Below, piece after piece: positions 6,961-14,072 of a DNA stretch of 14,096 nt. Below the pieces are notes generated by a model. It had not been told where the DNA came from, did not search any database, and saw only the letters and a list, made by a program, of their open reading frames with translations. Source of the stretch: Planctomycetaceae bacterium UBA4732 (GTDB taxonomy: Bacteria; Planctomycetota; Planctomycetia; Gemmatales; Gemmataceae); contig DHJA01000293.1 of the NCBI GenBank assembly GCA_002404095.1, positions 1 to 14,096 of the forward strand. The letters run 5' to 3'. Every line of letters begins with the position of its first letter. The stretch's first letter is position 1. Position numbers and translations under genes: made by a program.

Positions 6961-7944
6961 TCAATCATCATACCCCTTCGGGTGCGTCCGATGCCATTTC
7001 CACGCGGTTTCGACCACGGAACGCAGGTCCGTATACTTCGGTCGCCAACCAAGTTCACGCTGTACCTTCTCGGACGCCGCCACCAGCACCGGCGGATCGC
7101 CGGCGCGTCGCGGCCCCTCCTTTACGCCTACTTTCTTGCCGGTCACTTCCTCGGCGGCGCGGAGCACCTCGCGCACACTGTAGCCGCGGCCGGTCCCCAG
7201 GTTGTAACGCAGCTGTTTCCCCGGCGCCAGCGCTTCCAGCGCCAACAAGTGCGCGTCGGCCAGGTCGTCAACATGGATGTAATCGCGGACGCAAGTGCCG
7301 TCGGGCGTCGGATAGTCCGTGCCGAAGACTTCGATGCCCGGCCGTTGCCCCAGTGCCGTTTGCAGGATGAGCGGAATGAGGTGCGTCTCCGGATCGTGAT
7401 CCTCGCCAATGCTGCCGTCGGCCGCAGCGCCGGCCGCGTTGAAGTAGCGCAGGGCGGCGAAACCCCAGCCGTAAGCGGCAGCGTAATCCGCCAAGGCGTG
7501 TTCGACGGCCAGCTTGGTATTGCCATAGGGATTGATCGGCTTTTGCTTTTCGTCTTCGGTGATGGGCACGACTTCGGGGACGCCGTAGGTGGCGCAGGTG
7601 CTGGAAAAGACGATGCGGCCGATCTTGTGGCGCCGAAGAGCGTCGAGCAGATTAAGCGTATTAACGAGGTTATTTTGGTAGTACTTGGCGGGGTTCGTCA
7701 CCGATTCGCCGACAAAGGCAAACGCCGCGAAGTGGACGACCGCCTCAATGCGGTGCAGCATTAACGCATGGTCCAACCGCTGCGTCTCGCAGAGATCCGC
7801 CGCGATAAGGCGTTCAGCCGGCACGGCGGCGCGATGGCCCATCGACAGATTGTCGTAGACCCAAACGTCGTGGCCGCGCGCCAGAAAGAGCCGAACGGCA
7901 TGACTTCCAATGTAGCCCGCGCCGCCGGTGACAAGGATGCGCAT
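6961..7944 (-). CDS. galE: UDP-glucose 4-epimerase
   Basis: 327 residues, the usual length for GalE, which interconverts UDP-glucose and UDP-galactose in the cytoplasm using bound NAD. The N-terminal Rossmann motif TGGAGYIGSH (6-15), the HFAAF motif (71-75), the SSTCATYG block containing catalytic Ser/Thr (114-121), the YxxxK pair Y140-K144 in NPYGNTK, RYFNAAG and the C-terminal VRDYIHVDDLADAH and YNLGTGRGYSVREV blocks are all present. GalE rather than another extended SDR is indicated by the overall order and by IGEDHDPETHLIP. The ATG at 7944 has GGAG eight bases upstream. A TATAAC at 7980-7985 (read leftward) could be its -10 element. A partial, decayed copy lies about 2.2 kb downstream on the same strand. 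The gene ends 32-83 bp before the start of the 5253 gene, depending on which start that gene uses, and may be cotranscribed with it. Confidence 0.95.
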   Translation of the reverse strand: MRILVTGGAGYIGSHAVRLFLARGHDVWVYDNLSMGHRAAVPAERLIAADLCETQRLDHALMLHRIEAVVHFAAFAFVGESVTNPAKYYQNNLVNTLNLLDALRRHKIGRIVFSSTCATYGVPEVVPITEDEKQKPINPYGNTKLAVEHALADYAAAYGWGFAALRYFNAAGAAADGSIGEDHDPETHLIPLILQTALGQRPGIEVFGTDYPTPDGTCVRDYIHVDDLADAHLLALEALAPGKQLRYNLGTGRGYSVREVLRAAEEVTGKKVGVKEGPRRAGDPPVLVAASEKVQRELGWRPKYTDLRSVVETAWKWHRTHPKGYDD

Positions 7945-7979
7945 AACGAGGTCTCCATTCCGCGAGAGTTCCCTCTAAG

Positions 7980-7985
7980 GTTATA
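7980..7985 (-). promoter_or_regulatory. Weak -10 candidate for galE
   Basis: Read leftward the bases spell TATAAC, one mismatch from the -10 consensus, about 36 bases upstream of the galE ATG. The matching -35 position (8002-8007, TTCGCC) is poor and lies inside the REP-like arm. If real, the palindrome would overlap the promoter. Confidence 0.3.
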
Positions 7986-7993
7986 GACGGCGA

Positions 7994-8092
7994 GCGGTAA
8001 GGCGAACGGCCGGCGTAAGCCGGCTGGTACAGAATGCTGTCGCCGACAAGATGCCGCACCAGCCGGCTCACGCCGGCCGTTCGCCTTACCGC
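7994..8092. repeat. Head-to-head pair of REP-like palindromic units (BIME-like)
   Basis: Arms 7994-8028 and 8058-8092 are 35-nt inverted repeats with a single G:U-type mismatch, separated by 29 bases. Each arm is a unit made of a foot (GGTAAGGCGAACG) and its own small hairpin, GCCGGC-GTRA-GCCGGC, in which the loop is GTAA in one arm and GTGA in the other (read outward to inward). Both are GNRA tetraloops if transcribed. A short ACAG/CTGT pair sits in the central spacer. This organisation, a foot tetranucleotide-like lead plus hairpin in an inverted pair, resembles the BIME arrangement of REP sequences. It occupies the divergent intergenic region 7945-8275 (331 bp) between galE and the small secreted protein; apart from this element and the two promoter candidates I see nothing else there. 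Confidence 0.85.
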
Positions 8093-8114
8093 GCCCCATC
8101 CCCGCTTGCGCAAT

Positions 8115-8123
8115 TGGTATAAT
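8115..8123 (+). promoter_or_regulatory. Extended -10 promoter candidate
   Basis: TGGTATAAT combines a perfect TATAAT hexamer with the TGn extension. No good -35 is visible 16-18 bases upstream (CCCATC region), which fits an extended -10 promoter. The predicted start near 8130 would leave a leader of about 146 nt before the ATG at 8276. It lies 22 bp after the REP-like pair. Only the motif itself supports it. Confidence 0.5.
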
Positions 8124-8275
8124 CGGACGGGAAACGCTGGGCGAGCAAGGCAAAGTTCGCGGGATATGGCTTGCGTGACGGATATGCCTCCTTTAAGCTC
8201 AATAGCAATCGTGCGGAGGCGGATAGGCTGCGAGGTTTGCCGCCTCGATCCTCCGTGAACAGGAGAACCTCGACA

Positions 8276-8806
8276 ATGTACACCTCGATCCTTCGCGGCC
8301 TCGCCGCCCTGCTGGCCCTCGTCGTCGCCGCCTCATTGGTGCGCGCCGGCCCGGAAACGCCGCCTAACGACGACAAGCTGTCGCAAGTCCTGACGCAACT
8401 TCAGGAAGTTACCAACAAGCTCAGCGCGATCCAAATCAGGCAGGACATCCAAATCCAGTCGATGCAAAACGACGTAAACCAGCTGAAGGCGGACGTCAGC
8501 CGCCTTAACGAAGAGATGCGTCGGTTGTCCACCGTGAAGACAAACATCGCCGCGTCGATCAATCCCGAGGCCGCTGCGCCTGTCACCGGCACAATCCTTC
8601 TGGAAAACCACTATAGTTTCCCGGCCACCGTGATCGTCAACGGGCAGTCCATTCGCGTCATGCCGTCGGAGGGGCGTCGCGTCGTCGCGCCCGCCGGCCG
8701 ATTTACCTTCGAGGTCTACACGGACGACCGCGCCAACCCCGTGCATCCCTTGGCCGACCGCCTTCTTGCTGCGGGCCGGCCCTTCCCGATCATCGTCAAT
8801 CCATAA
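8276..8806 (+). CDS. Small secreted coiled-coil protein, unknown function
   Basis: 176 residues. The ATG at 8276 is chosen over longer frames because it begins a clear Sec signal peptide, MYTSILRGLAALLALVVAAS, with likely cleavage after LVRA (about residue 24), and AGGAG lies ten bases upstream. The mature N-terminal part (about 33-85) is heptad-rich (LSQVLTQLQEVTNKLSAI, then LKADVSRLNEEMRRLS), predicted to form a coiled coil and therefore oligomerise. A beta-type C-terminal domain follows (TGTILLENHYSFPATVIVNG, IRVMPSEGRRVVAPAGRFTFEV) and ends PFPIIVNP. I do not recognise a named family. The gene has its own promoter candidate and is followed by a terminator-like hairpin, so it is probably monocistronic. 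Its location would be periplasmic or cell-envelope-associated. Confidence 0.82.
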   Translation: MYTSILRGLAALLALVVAASLVRAGPETPPNDDKLSQVLTQLQEVTNKLSAIQIRQDIQIQSMQNDVNQLKADVSRLNEEMRRLSTVKTNIAASINPEAAAPVTGTILLENHYSFPATVIVNGQSIRVMPSEGRRVVAPAGRFTFEVYTDDRANPVHPLADRLLAAGRPFPIIVNP

Positions 8807-8835
8807 AACGCCTTTCGGCGAAGGTTGTCCCTCTT

Positions 8836-8859
8836 GAAGCGGCCTTTCCCGGCCGCTTC
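8836..8859 (+). terminator. Terminator-like hairpin after the small secreted protein
   Basis: GAAGCGGCC and GGCCGCTTC form a perfect 9-bp stem with the 6-base loop TTTCCC. It lies 29 bp past the stop of the 8276 gene and 28 bp before cmk. The following sequence (GTCGTTGTC) is only moderately T-rich, so termination strength is uncertain. Confidence 0.5.
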
Positions 8860-8886
8860 GTCGTTGTCGGGATCGGGCGGCGCGCT

Positions 8887-9566
<680 letters not shown>

Positions 9567-9567
<1 letters not shown>

Positions 9568-10247
9568 TGGCCGCGTCTGGTTGGCCCGATTGGCTCTCGC
9601 ACCTCTGGTACCGCGCCCACTATGCGGCCATTTTTGCGGGCATGACTACCGCCCTGAGCTTCCGCTTCGCCGGCGGCCGGCACATGCCGTCGCGCGGCCC
9701 GGCGCTTCTGGTCGCGAATCACCAAAGTTTCTTCGATCCGCCGCTCGTGGGCCTGGCGGTCGGCCGGACCATTCATTACTTGGCGCGCAAAACCCTTTAT
9801 GCCAGCCGGCCCTTCGCCTGGTTCCTGAACAGCGTCAACGCGCATCCCATCGATCAGGAAGGCGTGGCCACGGAAGGGCTGCGGGCCATTATCGAATTAC
9901 TGAAGCAAGGCAATCCGGTTCTAGTATTTCCGGAGGGGGAAAGGACGTGGACGGGCCAGATGCAGCCTCTGAAAGCGGGCGTGCATTTCTTATTGAAACG
10001 GGTGCCGGTTCCTATCGTGCCAGTCGGCATCGCCGGCGCCTTTGAAGCATACCCGCGAACAAGCAAGGCGCCGAAACTGTCGCCCCTGTTCCTGCCGCCG
10101 ACGAATCATGCGATCGCGGCGGTGGTCGGCGAGCCCCTCGACCCGGAGCGTCTTCTGAAACTGCCGCGCAACGAGTTCTTGCAAACGGTATTCGACGCCA
10201 TTCAGACAGTGCAGATCAAAGCCGAACGCCTGAGGCGCAAGCCGTGA
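9567..10247 (+). CDS. plsC: 1-acyl-sn-glycerol-3-phosphate acyltransferase
   Basis: 226 residues from the ATG at 9567, which overlaps the cmk stop by one base (TGATG) and has GAGGAAG nine bases upstream; an ATG at 9537 in the same frame is less likely. PlsC transfers an acyl chain to lysophosphatidic acid at the membrane to give phosphatidic acid. Motif I NHQSFFD carries the catalytic H52 and D57, motif III is FPEGERT (121-127) and motif IV is VPVGIAGAF (151-159). A hydrophobic segment near residues 17-31 fits membrane association. The enzyme could act on other lysophospholipids. Downstream, 10248-10400 (153 bp) holds a short ACTCC-GGG-GGAGT hairpin (10286-10298) and then the fae leader. Confidence 0.92.
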
Positions 10248-10354
10248 AGCATTGCTCAGTATCAGTCCCGTAAGTCCGCTCCGATACTCCGGGGGAGTGG
10301 GGCGGTCGGAAGGATTTCCCTGTCAGCTTGGCCGTCAGCGCCGTATAGTTTCCC

Positions 10355-10369
10355 TCACACCGTTTGTGA
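10355..10369. promoter_or_regulatory. Small palindrome TCACA-N5-TGTGA upstream of fae
   Basis: An inverted repeat of TCACA and TGTGA with a 5-base centre lies 32 bp before the fae ATG and just after a TATAGT hexamer (10344-10349) that could be a -10 element. That position would suit an operator, or an mRNA hairpin just after the start point. It is short, so chance occurrence is quite possible. Confidence 0.25.
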
Positions 10370-10400
10370 ATCGGTTGCACCATCCAAGAGGAGACAAGAA

Positions 10401-10892
10401 ATGTTCATCGGCGAATCGTTGGTCGGCGACGGAAATGAAGTGGCTCACATTGACTTGCTGATCGGTCCCAAGACCGGCCCAGTGGGTACGGCCTTCGCCA
10501 ACGCTCTGGCGCGTCAGTCGGAAGGACACAGTAACCTGTTGGCCCTGTTGGCCCCGAACCTGCTTTGCAAGCCGGGGACGGTACTCATCACCAAGGTCAC
10601 GATTAAGGGCGCCAAGCAGGCCGTGCAGATGTTCGGGCCGGCCCAGGCGGCCGTCGCTAGGGCCGTGACCGACTGCGTCGCGGACGGCGTCATCAGCAAG
10701 GCGCAGGCCGAGGACTTCGTGATCGTCTGCGGCGTTTTCATCCATTGGGACGCCAAGGACGATGTCAAGATTTACCAGAACAACTATGAAGCCACCAAAC
10801 AGTCGATCCAGAGAGCCATGAAAAACGAGCCGAAGATCGACGAAATCTTGTCCAAGAAGGACACGGCCAAGCACCCGTACTCGCCGAAGTAA
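10401..10892 (+). CDS. fae: Formaldehyde-activating enzyme
   Basis: 163 residues. Fae catalyses condensation of formaldehyde with tetrahydromethanopterin to methylene-H4MPT in the cytoplasm, the entry step of H4MPT-linked formaldehyde oxidation. Family signatures are strong: GESLVGDGNEVAHIDLLIGP with the active-site His at residue 16 (His17 in the Methylorubrum enzyme), LLALLAPNLLCKPGT, KVTIKGAKQAVQMFGPAQAAVA, VFIHWDAKDDVKIYQNNYEA and KQSIQRAM. Length and order match the proteobacterial enzyme. AGGAGA lies 8 bases upstream of the ATG. The next gene encodes the enzyme for the following step, 73 bp away, with a hairpin between them. Fae-like paralogues of other function exist, but conservation of the His and surrounding loop favours true Fae. 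Confidence 0.96.
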   Translation: MFIGESLVGDGNEVAHIDLLIGPKTGPVGTAFANALARQSEGHSNLLALLAPNLLCKPGTVLITKVTIKGAKQAVQMFGPAQAAVARAVTDCVADGVISKAQAEDFVIVCGVFIHWDAKDDVKIYQNNYEATKQSIQRAMKNEPKIDEILSKKDTAKHPYSPK

Positions 10893-10908
10893 GCCAAGAT
10901 GAGCCACA

Positions 10909-10942
10909 AGGACCTATAGGACACATAAGTCCTATAGGTCCT
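10909..10942. repeat. Perfect 14-bp hairpin between fae and mtdC
   Basis: AGGACCTATAGGAC (10909-10922) and GTCCTATAGGTCCT (10929-10942) are exact reverse complements around the 6-base loop ACATAA. Each arm itself contains the palindrome CCTATAGG. It begins 16 bp after the fae stop and ends 23 bp before the mtdC ATG. It is low in GC compared with its surroundings and has no T-tract, so it looks more like an inserted small repeat, or an mRNA-processing/attenuating hairpin, than an intrinsic terminator. Confidence 0.8.
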
Positions 10943-10965
10943 ATGCGGCTAGTCTCAGGAGCCGA

Positions 10966-11838
10966 ATGGTAGCAAAGCGTAAGATCCTCATCCAGCTCGA
11001 CAGCGACGCCGATCCCAGCGTGTTCGACCGCGTCGTGGCCATCGACGCCGGCGCCGACGAGGTGTTCAGCTACGGCGGCGTCAAGCCGGAGACGATACGC
11101 GACAAAGTTCACGGCGCCATCTTCACGCGCGGGCCGAAAGACCTCGCCCATACCGCCTTCTTCATTGGCGGCAGCAATGTCGGCGTCGGCGAAAAGCTGC
11201 TGGCCGAGGTTCAACGGCACATGCTGCCGCAATTCGGATTGCGCGTGTCGGTTTTGTTAGACGCCAGCGGCGCCAACACGACCGCCGCCGCCGCCGTGCG
11301 CTCGGCCGCGCGCCATCTCGATCTCGCGCAAGCGCGGGCGCTCGTCCTGGGCGGCACCGGCCCCGTCGGGCAACGCGTCGCCCTGCTATTGGCCCAGCAT
11401 GGGGCGGAGGTGCGCGTCGCCTCGCGGCAACTGGAACGCGCAGCCCACGTCGTCCAATTGGTCCAGGATAAGGCGCCCGCCGGCCGCCTGGAGCCGGCCG
11501 CCATTGATGGCCCCGACGATCTATCGGCCGCGCTGGAGGGGCGCACTTTGGTCTTCGCCGCCGGGGCCGCCGGCGTCATACTGCTGCCCAAGTCCGCACG
11601 TTTGGCGTGTAAGACGCTGCGCGTGGCCGTGGATCTCAACGCCGTGCCGCCGCTCGGCATTGAAGGCGTCGATGTAACAGACAAGGGCGTGGACCGCGAC
11701 GGCGTTCTCGGCTACGGCGCCCTCGGCGTCGGCGATCTGAAAATGAAAATCCACCGCGCGGCCGTCGCCCGTCTATTCGAGAGCAACGATCAGGTGCTGG
11801 ACGCCGAACAGATTTACGCCTTGGCAGAGGCGTTTTGA
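10966..11838 (+). CDS. mtdC: Methylene-tetrahydromethanopterin dehydrogenase (MtdA/MtdB/MtdC family)
   Basis: 290 residues. The enzyme oxidises methylene-H4MPT to methenyl-H4MPT with NAD(P)+, directly after Fae. The sequence follows the MtdA/MtdB pattern throughout: ILIQLDSDADPSVFDRVVAIDAGAD (7-31), IFTRGPKDLAHTAFFIGG (52-69), SVLLDASGANTTAAAA (95-110), the Rossmann nucleotide loop LVLGGTGPVGQRVA (126-139), LVFAAGAAGVILLP, VAVDLNAVPPLGIEGVDVTDKG and YGALGVGDLKMKIHRA, ending FESNDQVLDAEQIYALAEA. A separate planctomycete lineage of this family has been named MtdC (described from a Gemmata strain); the symbol given here reflects the expected lineage and was not verified against MtdB by phylogeny. 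AGGAG lies four bases upstream of the ATG. The last 25 bases overlap the oppositely oriented chelatase gene. Confidence 0.9.
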   Translation: MVAKRKILIQLDSDADPSVFDRVVAIDAGADEVFSYGGVKPETIRDKVHGAIFTRGPKDLAHTAFFIGGSNVGVGEKLLAEVQRHMLPQFGLRVSVLLDASGANTTAAAAVRSAARHLDLAQARALVLGGTGPVGQRVALLLAQHGAEVRVASRQLERAAHVVQLVQDKAPAGRLEPAAIDGPDDLSAALEGRTLVFAAGAAGVILLPKSARLACKTLRVAVDLNAVPPLGIEGVDVTDKGVDRDGVLGYGALGVGDLKMKIHRAAVARLFESNDQVLDAEQIYALAEAF

Positions 11839-12206
11839 GGACGATCAACGGCCTCACGCGCTCGATCCGTCACTACGTCGAGCAGCAAAGGATGTCGGCC
11901 CAGCGGCTCCGCCAAACGGAATTCCACGCCCGGAAACCGCTCCGCCAACCGATCGCGCGCCGCCGTCAGATCGCGGAGTACGTGAACGCCGGCCGACAGA
12001 AAATACGGCAGCAAGACGACGCATTCCGCCCCGGCCGCCACACACCGCGCGCCGCCTTCATCGATATTCGGCTCCGCTAATTCCAGATACGACGTCTCCA
12101 CGACTGCCTGGCTGCGTCGCCGCAGCTGTTCAACAACATAAACAAGGTCGGCGTTGGCTTCCGGCTGTCGGCTGCCGTGCGCGATCAGAAGCAGAGCGGG
12201 TTCCAT
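11814..12206 (-). CDS. cbiX: CbiX/SirB-type sirohydrochlorin chelatase
   Basis: 130 residues, the size of a single-domain small CbiX/SirB chelatase that inserts Co2+ or Fe2+ into sirohydrochlorin for cobalamin or siroheme synthesis. The metal-binding His10 is in LLLIAHGSRQPEAN and His75 in LLPYFLSAGVHVLRDL; ELAEPNID and LAEPLGRHPLLLDVV are further family blocks. Which metal it inserts cannot be told. The ATG at 12206 is chosen; a GTG at 12227 would place the first residues inside the inverted repeat at 12216-12252. There is no clear ribosome site, and whatever leader the gene uses must contain the repeat. It converges on and overlaps mtdC by 25 bp. No other tetrapyrrole gene is in the window. 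Confidence 0.88.
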   Translation of the reverse strand: MEPALLLIAHGSRQPEANADLVYVVEQLRRRSQAVVETSYLELAEPNIDEGGARCVAAGAECVVLLPYFLSAGVHVLRDLTAARDRLAERFPGVEFRLAEPLGRHPLLLDVVTDRAREAVDRPQNASAKA

Positions 12207-12215
12207 CACGTCACA

Positions 12216-12352
12216 CCCCGGACTCACGAGTACGTTCGCCCGGGGCTTTATCAGGATCGCCCTCCGGACTCAAGCCACAGACAGGTCCGGTCTTGGAGCC
12301 CCTTCGGGCGACTGAGATAAAGCCCCGGGCGAACGTACTCGTGAGTCCGGGG
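12216..12352. repeat. 137-bp element with perfect 37-nt terminal inverted repeats
   Basis: Bases 12216-12252 and 12316-12352 are exact reverse complements for 37 nt (outer end CCCCGGACTCACGAG, inner end GGGGCTTTATC), with a 63-base centre that can pair further in part (TCGCCC against GGGCGA close to the arms). There is no open frame and no clear target-site duplication. A non-autonomous MITE-like element or a large palindromic interspersed repeat are the likely readings; a strong bidirectional terminator is less likely because there are no T-tracts. It lies between the divergently transcribed chelatase and Ser/Thr kinase genes, 9 bases upstream of the chelatase ATG. Confidence 0.9.
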
Positions 12353-12461
12353 GGGGCGACGACCGGCCGCTGTCCATCGCTATTGTAGCTGGCAACCTCG
12401 TCGTTTCCACGATAACCTGAATCCTACGGCCTCGCTCCCTTCTCTCCGTGGTTTGACGCAT

Positions 12462-14072
12462 ATGATCGGCGCACGACTCGGCCCCTGGCTCATCGACAGC
12501 GAAATCGGACGCGGCGGCATGGCCACCGTTTACCTCGCCCACGCCGACCCGCCGCCGGCCGGCCAGCCGCGCGTCGCCGCCGTTAAGGTGCTGGCCGCCG
12601 AACTGGCCGCCGAACAGGGATTCGTCCTACGCTTCGAGCGCGAAATTGACATCGTGCGCCGGCTCGACCATCCCAACATCGTCCGTTTCTTCGAGTCCGG
12701 CGTGAGCGACGGCCGCCCGTGGTTCGCCATGGAATACGTGGACGGCCCTAGCCTCGACGTCGTACTCGAAGAGCGCGGCCGGCTGCCGTGGCGCGAGGTT
12801 CTCAATCTCGCCTGTCAGATCGCCCCCGCCCTCAAACACGCCCACGATCGCGGCATTATCCACCGCGACCTCAAGCCGTCCAACCTGCTCCGCGCCCCCA
12901 ACCCAACCGGCCCCGGCGTCGTCAAGCTCACCGACTTCGGCGTCGCCAGCCTGTTCGCCAGCCGACACCTGACCGTCACGGGCGGCGTCGTCGGCACGGC
13001 CGAATTCCTGTCGCCGGAACAGGCGGCCGGCAAGCCGGTGACGCGGCGCAGCGACCTCTATTCTTTAGGCGTCGTCCTCTACGCGCTGCTGACAGGCCGG
13101 CCGCCGTTTGAGGGCGAAGTGCTGGATTTGCTGCACAAACACCGCTTCGGTCAATTCGATCCGCCGATCCGCCTCGTGCCGGAGATACCGAACGACCTCA
13201 ACGACGTAATCTGCGAATTGATGGAGAAAGAACCCGACAAGCGGCCTGCCGACGCCGCCGTGTTGGCGCGCCGGCTCGAAAGCGTCAAGCGTAAGGTGGA
13301 ACGCCTCGACGCGGCCGCGACCACCGCTCCTACCAGGGAATACGCCTTTGGCGGCGCGACCGACGAAGCCGAAGGGAAACGCCTCGGCCCGGCGACGATA
13401 ATGAGCCGGCTGATGCGCAACGAGCTGGAGCGGCAGAATCACGGCGGACCCATTCAAAGGCTGTTCAACCGGCCGTGGGTGCTATTAACACTATTAGCGG
13501 TCGTTATTGGTGTGATTGTCTGGTCCTTCTGGCCAGTCAACGAGGAGCAGCTGTATCGACGAGGCGCTACGGCGGCCGCTTCCACCAACCCAGACGACTG
13601 GGACAAGGCGCGGGAAGATTTCGACGCCCTGGACCGTGACCATCCCAATCACGCCCACAAGGCGGAGGTCGATGAATTCCGCAAGCATATGGCGGATCAC
13701 GACGCAGCCCGGCAAGCGGAACGGGCGGCGCGGACGGCGGGGCCGATGAGCGAGGCGCATTGGTTCTTTCAGGAAGGACTGCGTCAGCGTCAGCGCGGCG
13801 ACGAGGAAGGAGCGCGGCGCACCTGGCGCGCGCTGGCGCGCGCGTTTGCGCGAACGCCATCGGAAGAGCCGTGGGTACGATTGGCCGAGAAGGAGCTGGC
13901 CGGCCCTGACGGCCCGGATAAGGAACGCCCTTGGGAGCCGGTGCGCGAGGCGTTAAAAACGGCGCGGCGGTTGCGCGACGAAGGGAAGGTGGAGGACGCG
14001 GATGCGATCCTTCAGGGACTGCGCGACTTATACCGCGACGATCCGGAGGCGGAAAAGATCATTAAAGAGTAG
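12462..14072 (+). CDS. Membrane-anchored PknB-type Ser/Thr protein kinase
   Basis: 536 residues from the ATG at 12462; a TTG at 12453 only adds three residues. The cytosolic Hanks-type kinase domain spans about 7-275: Gly loop IGRGGMATVY (15-24), ATP-anchoring K42, helix-C E61, catalytic HRDLKPSN (134-141, D136), DFG (158-160), SPEQ as the APE equivalent (184-187) and DLYSLGVVLY (198-207). All catalytic residues are present, so it should be active, phosphorylating proteins on Ser/Thr. A charged linker leads to one transmembrane helix (about 338-357, VLLTLLAVVIGVIVW). The remaining ~175 residues are outside the membrane and consist of charged amphipathic helices (WDKAREDFDALDRDHPNHAHKAEVDE, split by a Pro/Gly linker) resembling TPR-like or coiled-coil helices rather than PASTA repeats. 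The signal sensed is unknown. Its promoter must lie in or near the inverted-repeat element. Confidence 0.93.
   Translation: MIGARLGPWLIDSEIGRGGMATVYLAHADPPPAGQPRVAAVKVLAAELAAEQGFVLRFEREIDIVRRLDHPNIVRFFESGVSDGRPWFAMEYVDGPSLDVVLEERGRLPWREVLNLACQIAPALKHAHDRGIIHRDLKPSNLLRAPNPTGPGVVKLTDFGVASLFASRHLTVTGGVVGTAEFLSPEQAAGKPVTRRSDLYSLGVVLYALLTGRPPFEGEVLDLLHKHRFGQFDPPIRLVPEIPNDLNDVICELMEKEPDKRPADAAVLARRLESVKRKVERLDAAATTAPTREYAFGGATDEAEGKRLGPATIMSRLMRNELERQNHGGPIQRLFNRPWVLLTLLAVVIGVIVWSFWPVNEEQLYRRGATAAASTNPDDWDKAREDFDALDRDHPNHAHKAEVDEFRKHMADHDAARQAERAARTAGPMSEAHWFFQEGLRQRQRGDEEGARRTWRALARAFARTPSEEPWVRLAEKELAGPDGPDKERPWEPVREALKTARRLRDEGKVEDADAILQGLRDLYRDDPEAEKIIKE

Noticed and set aside
4787..7090. Composite transposon with galE repeats as ends
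   Set aside because: No transposase, no terminal inverted repeats and no target duplications; the repeats are pieces of a coding gene, better explained by recombination.
6709..7764. Plus-strand open frame of 351 codons opposite galE
   Set aside because: It runs across the galE start-proximal and terminal regions and an intergenic gap, and matches only the complement of galE. The similar short frame at 4963-5490 is the same shadow over the pseudogene, which explains why the two look like homologues.
7994..8092. Intrinsic bidirectional terminator
   Set aside because: It lies between divergent genes where no transcript should end, has no T-tract on either side, and has a two-level hairpin structure more typical of REP-like elements.
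12216..12352. CRISPR repeat or cobalamin riboswitch upstream of the chelatase
   Set aside because: There are only two copies in inverted orientation, so it is not a CRISPR; no conserved B12-box-like structure was seen and the arms are perfectly complementary, unlike a riboswitch.
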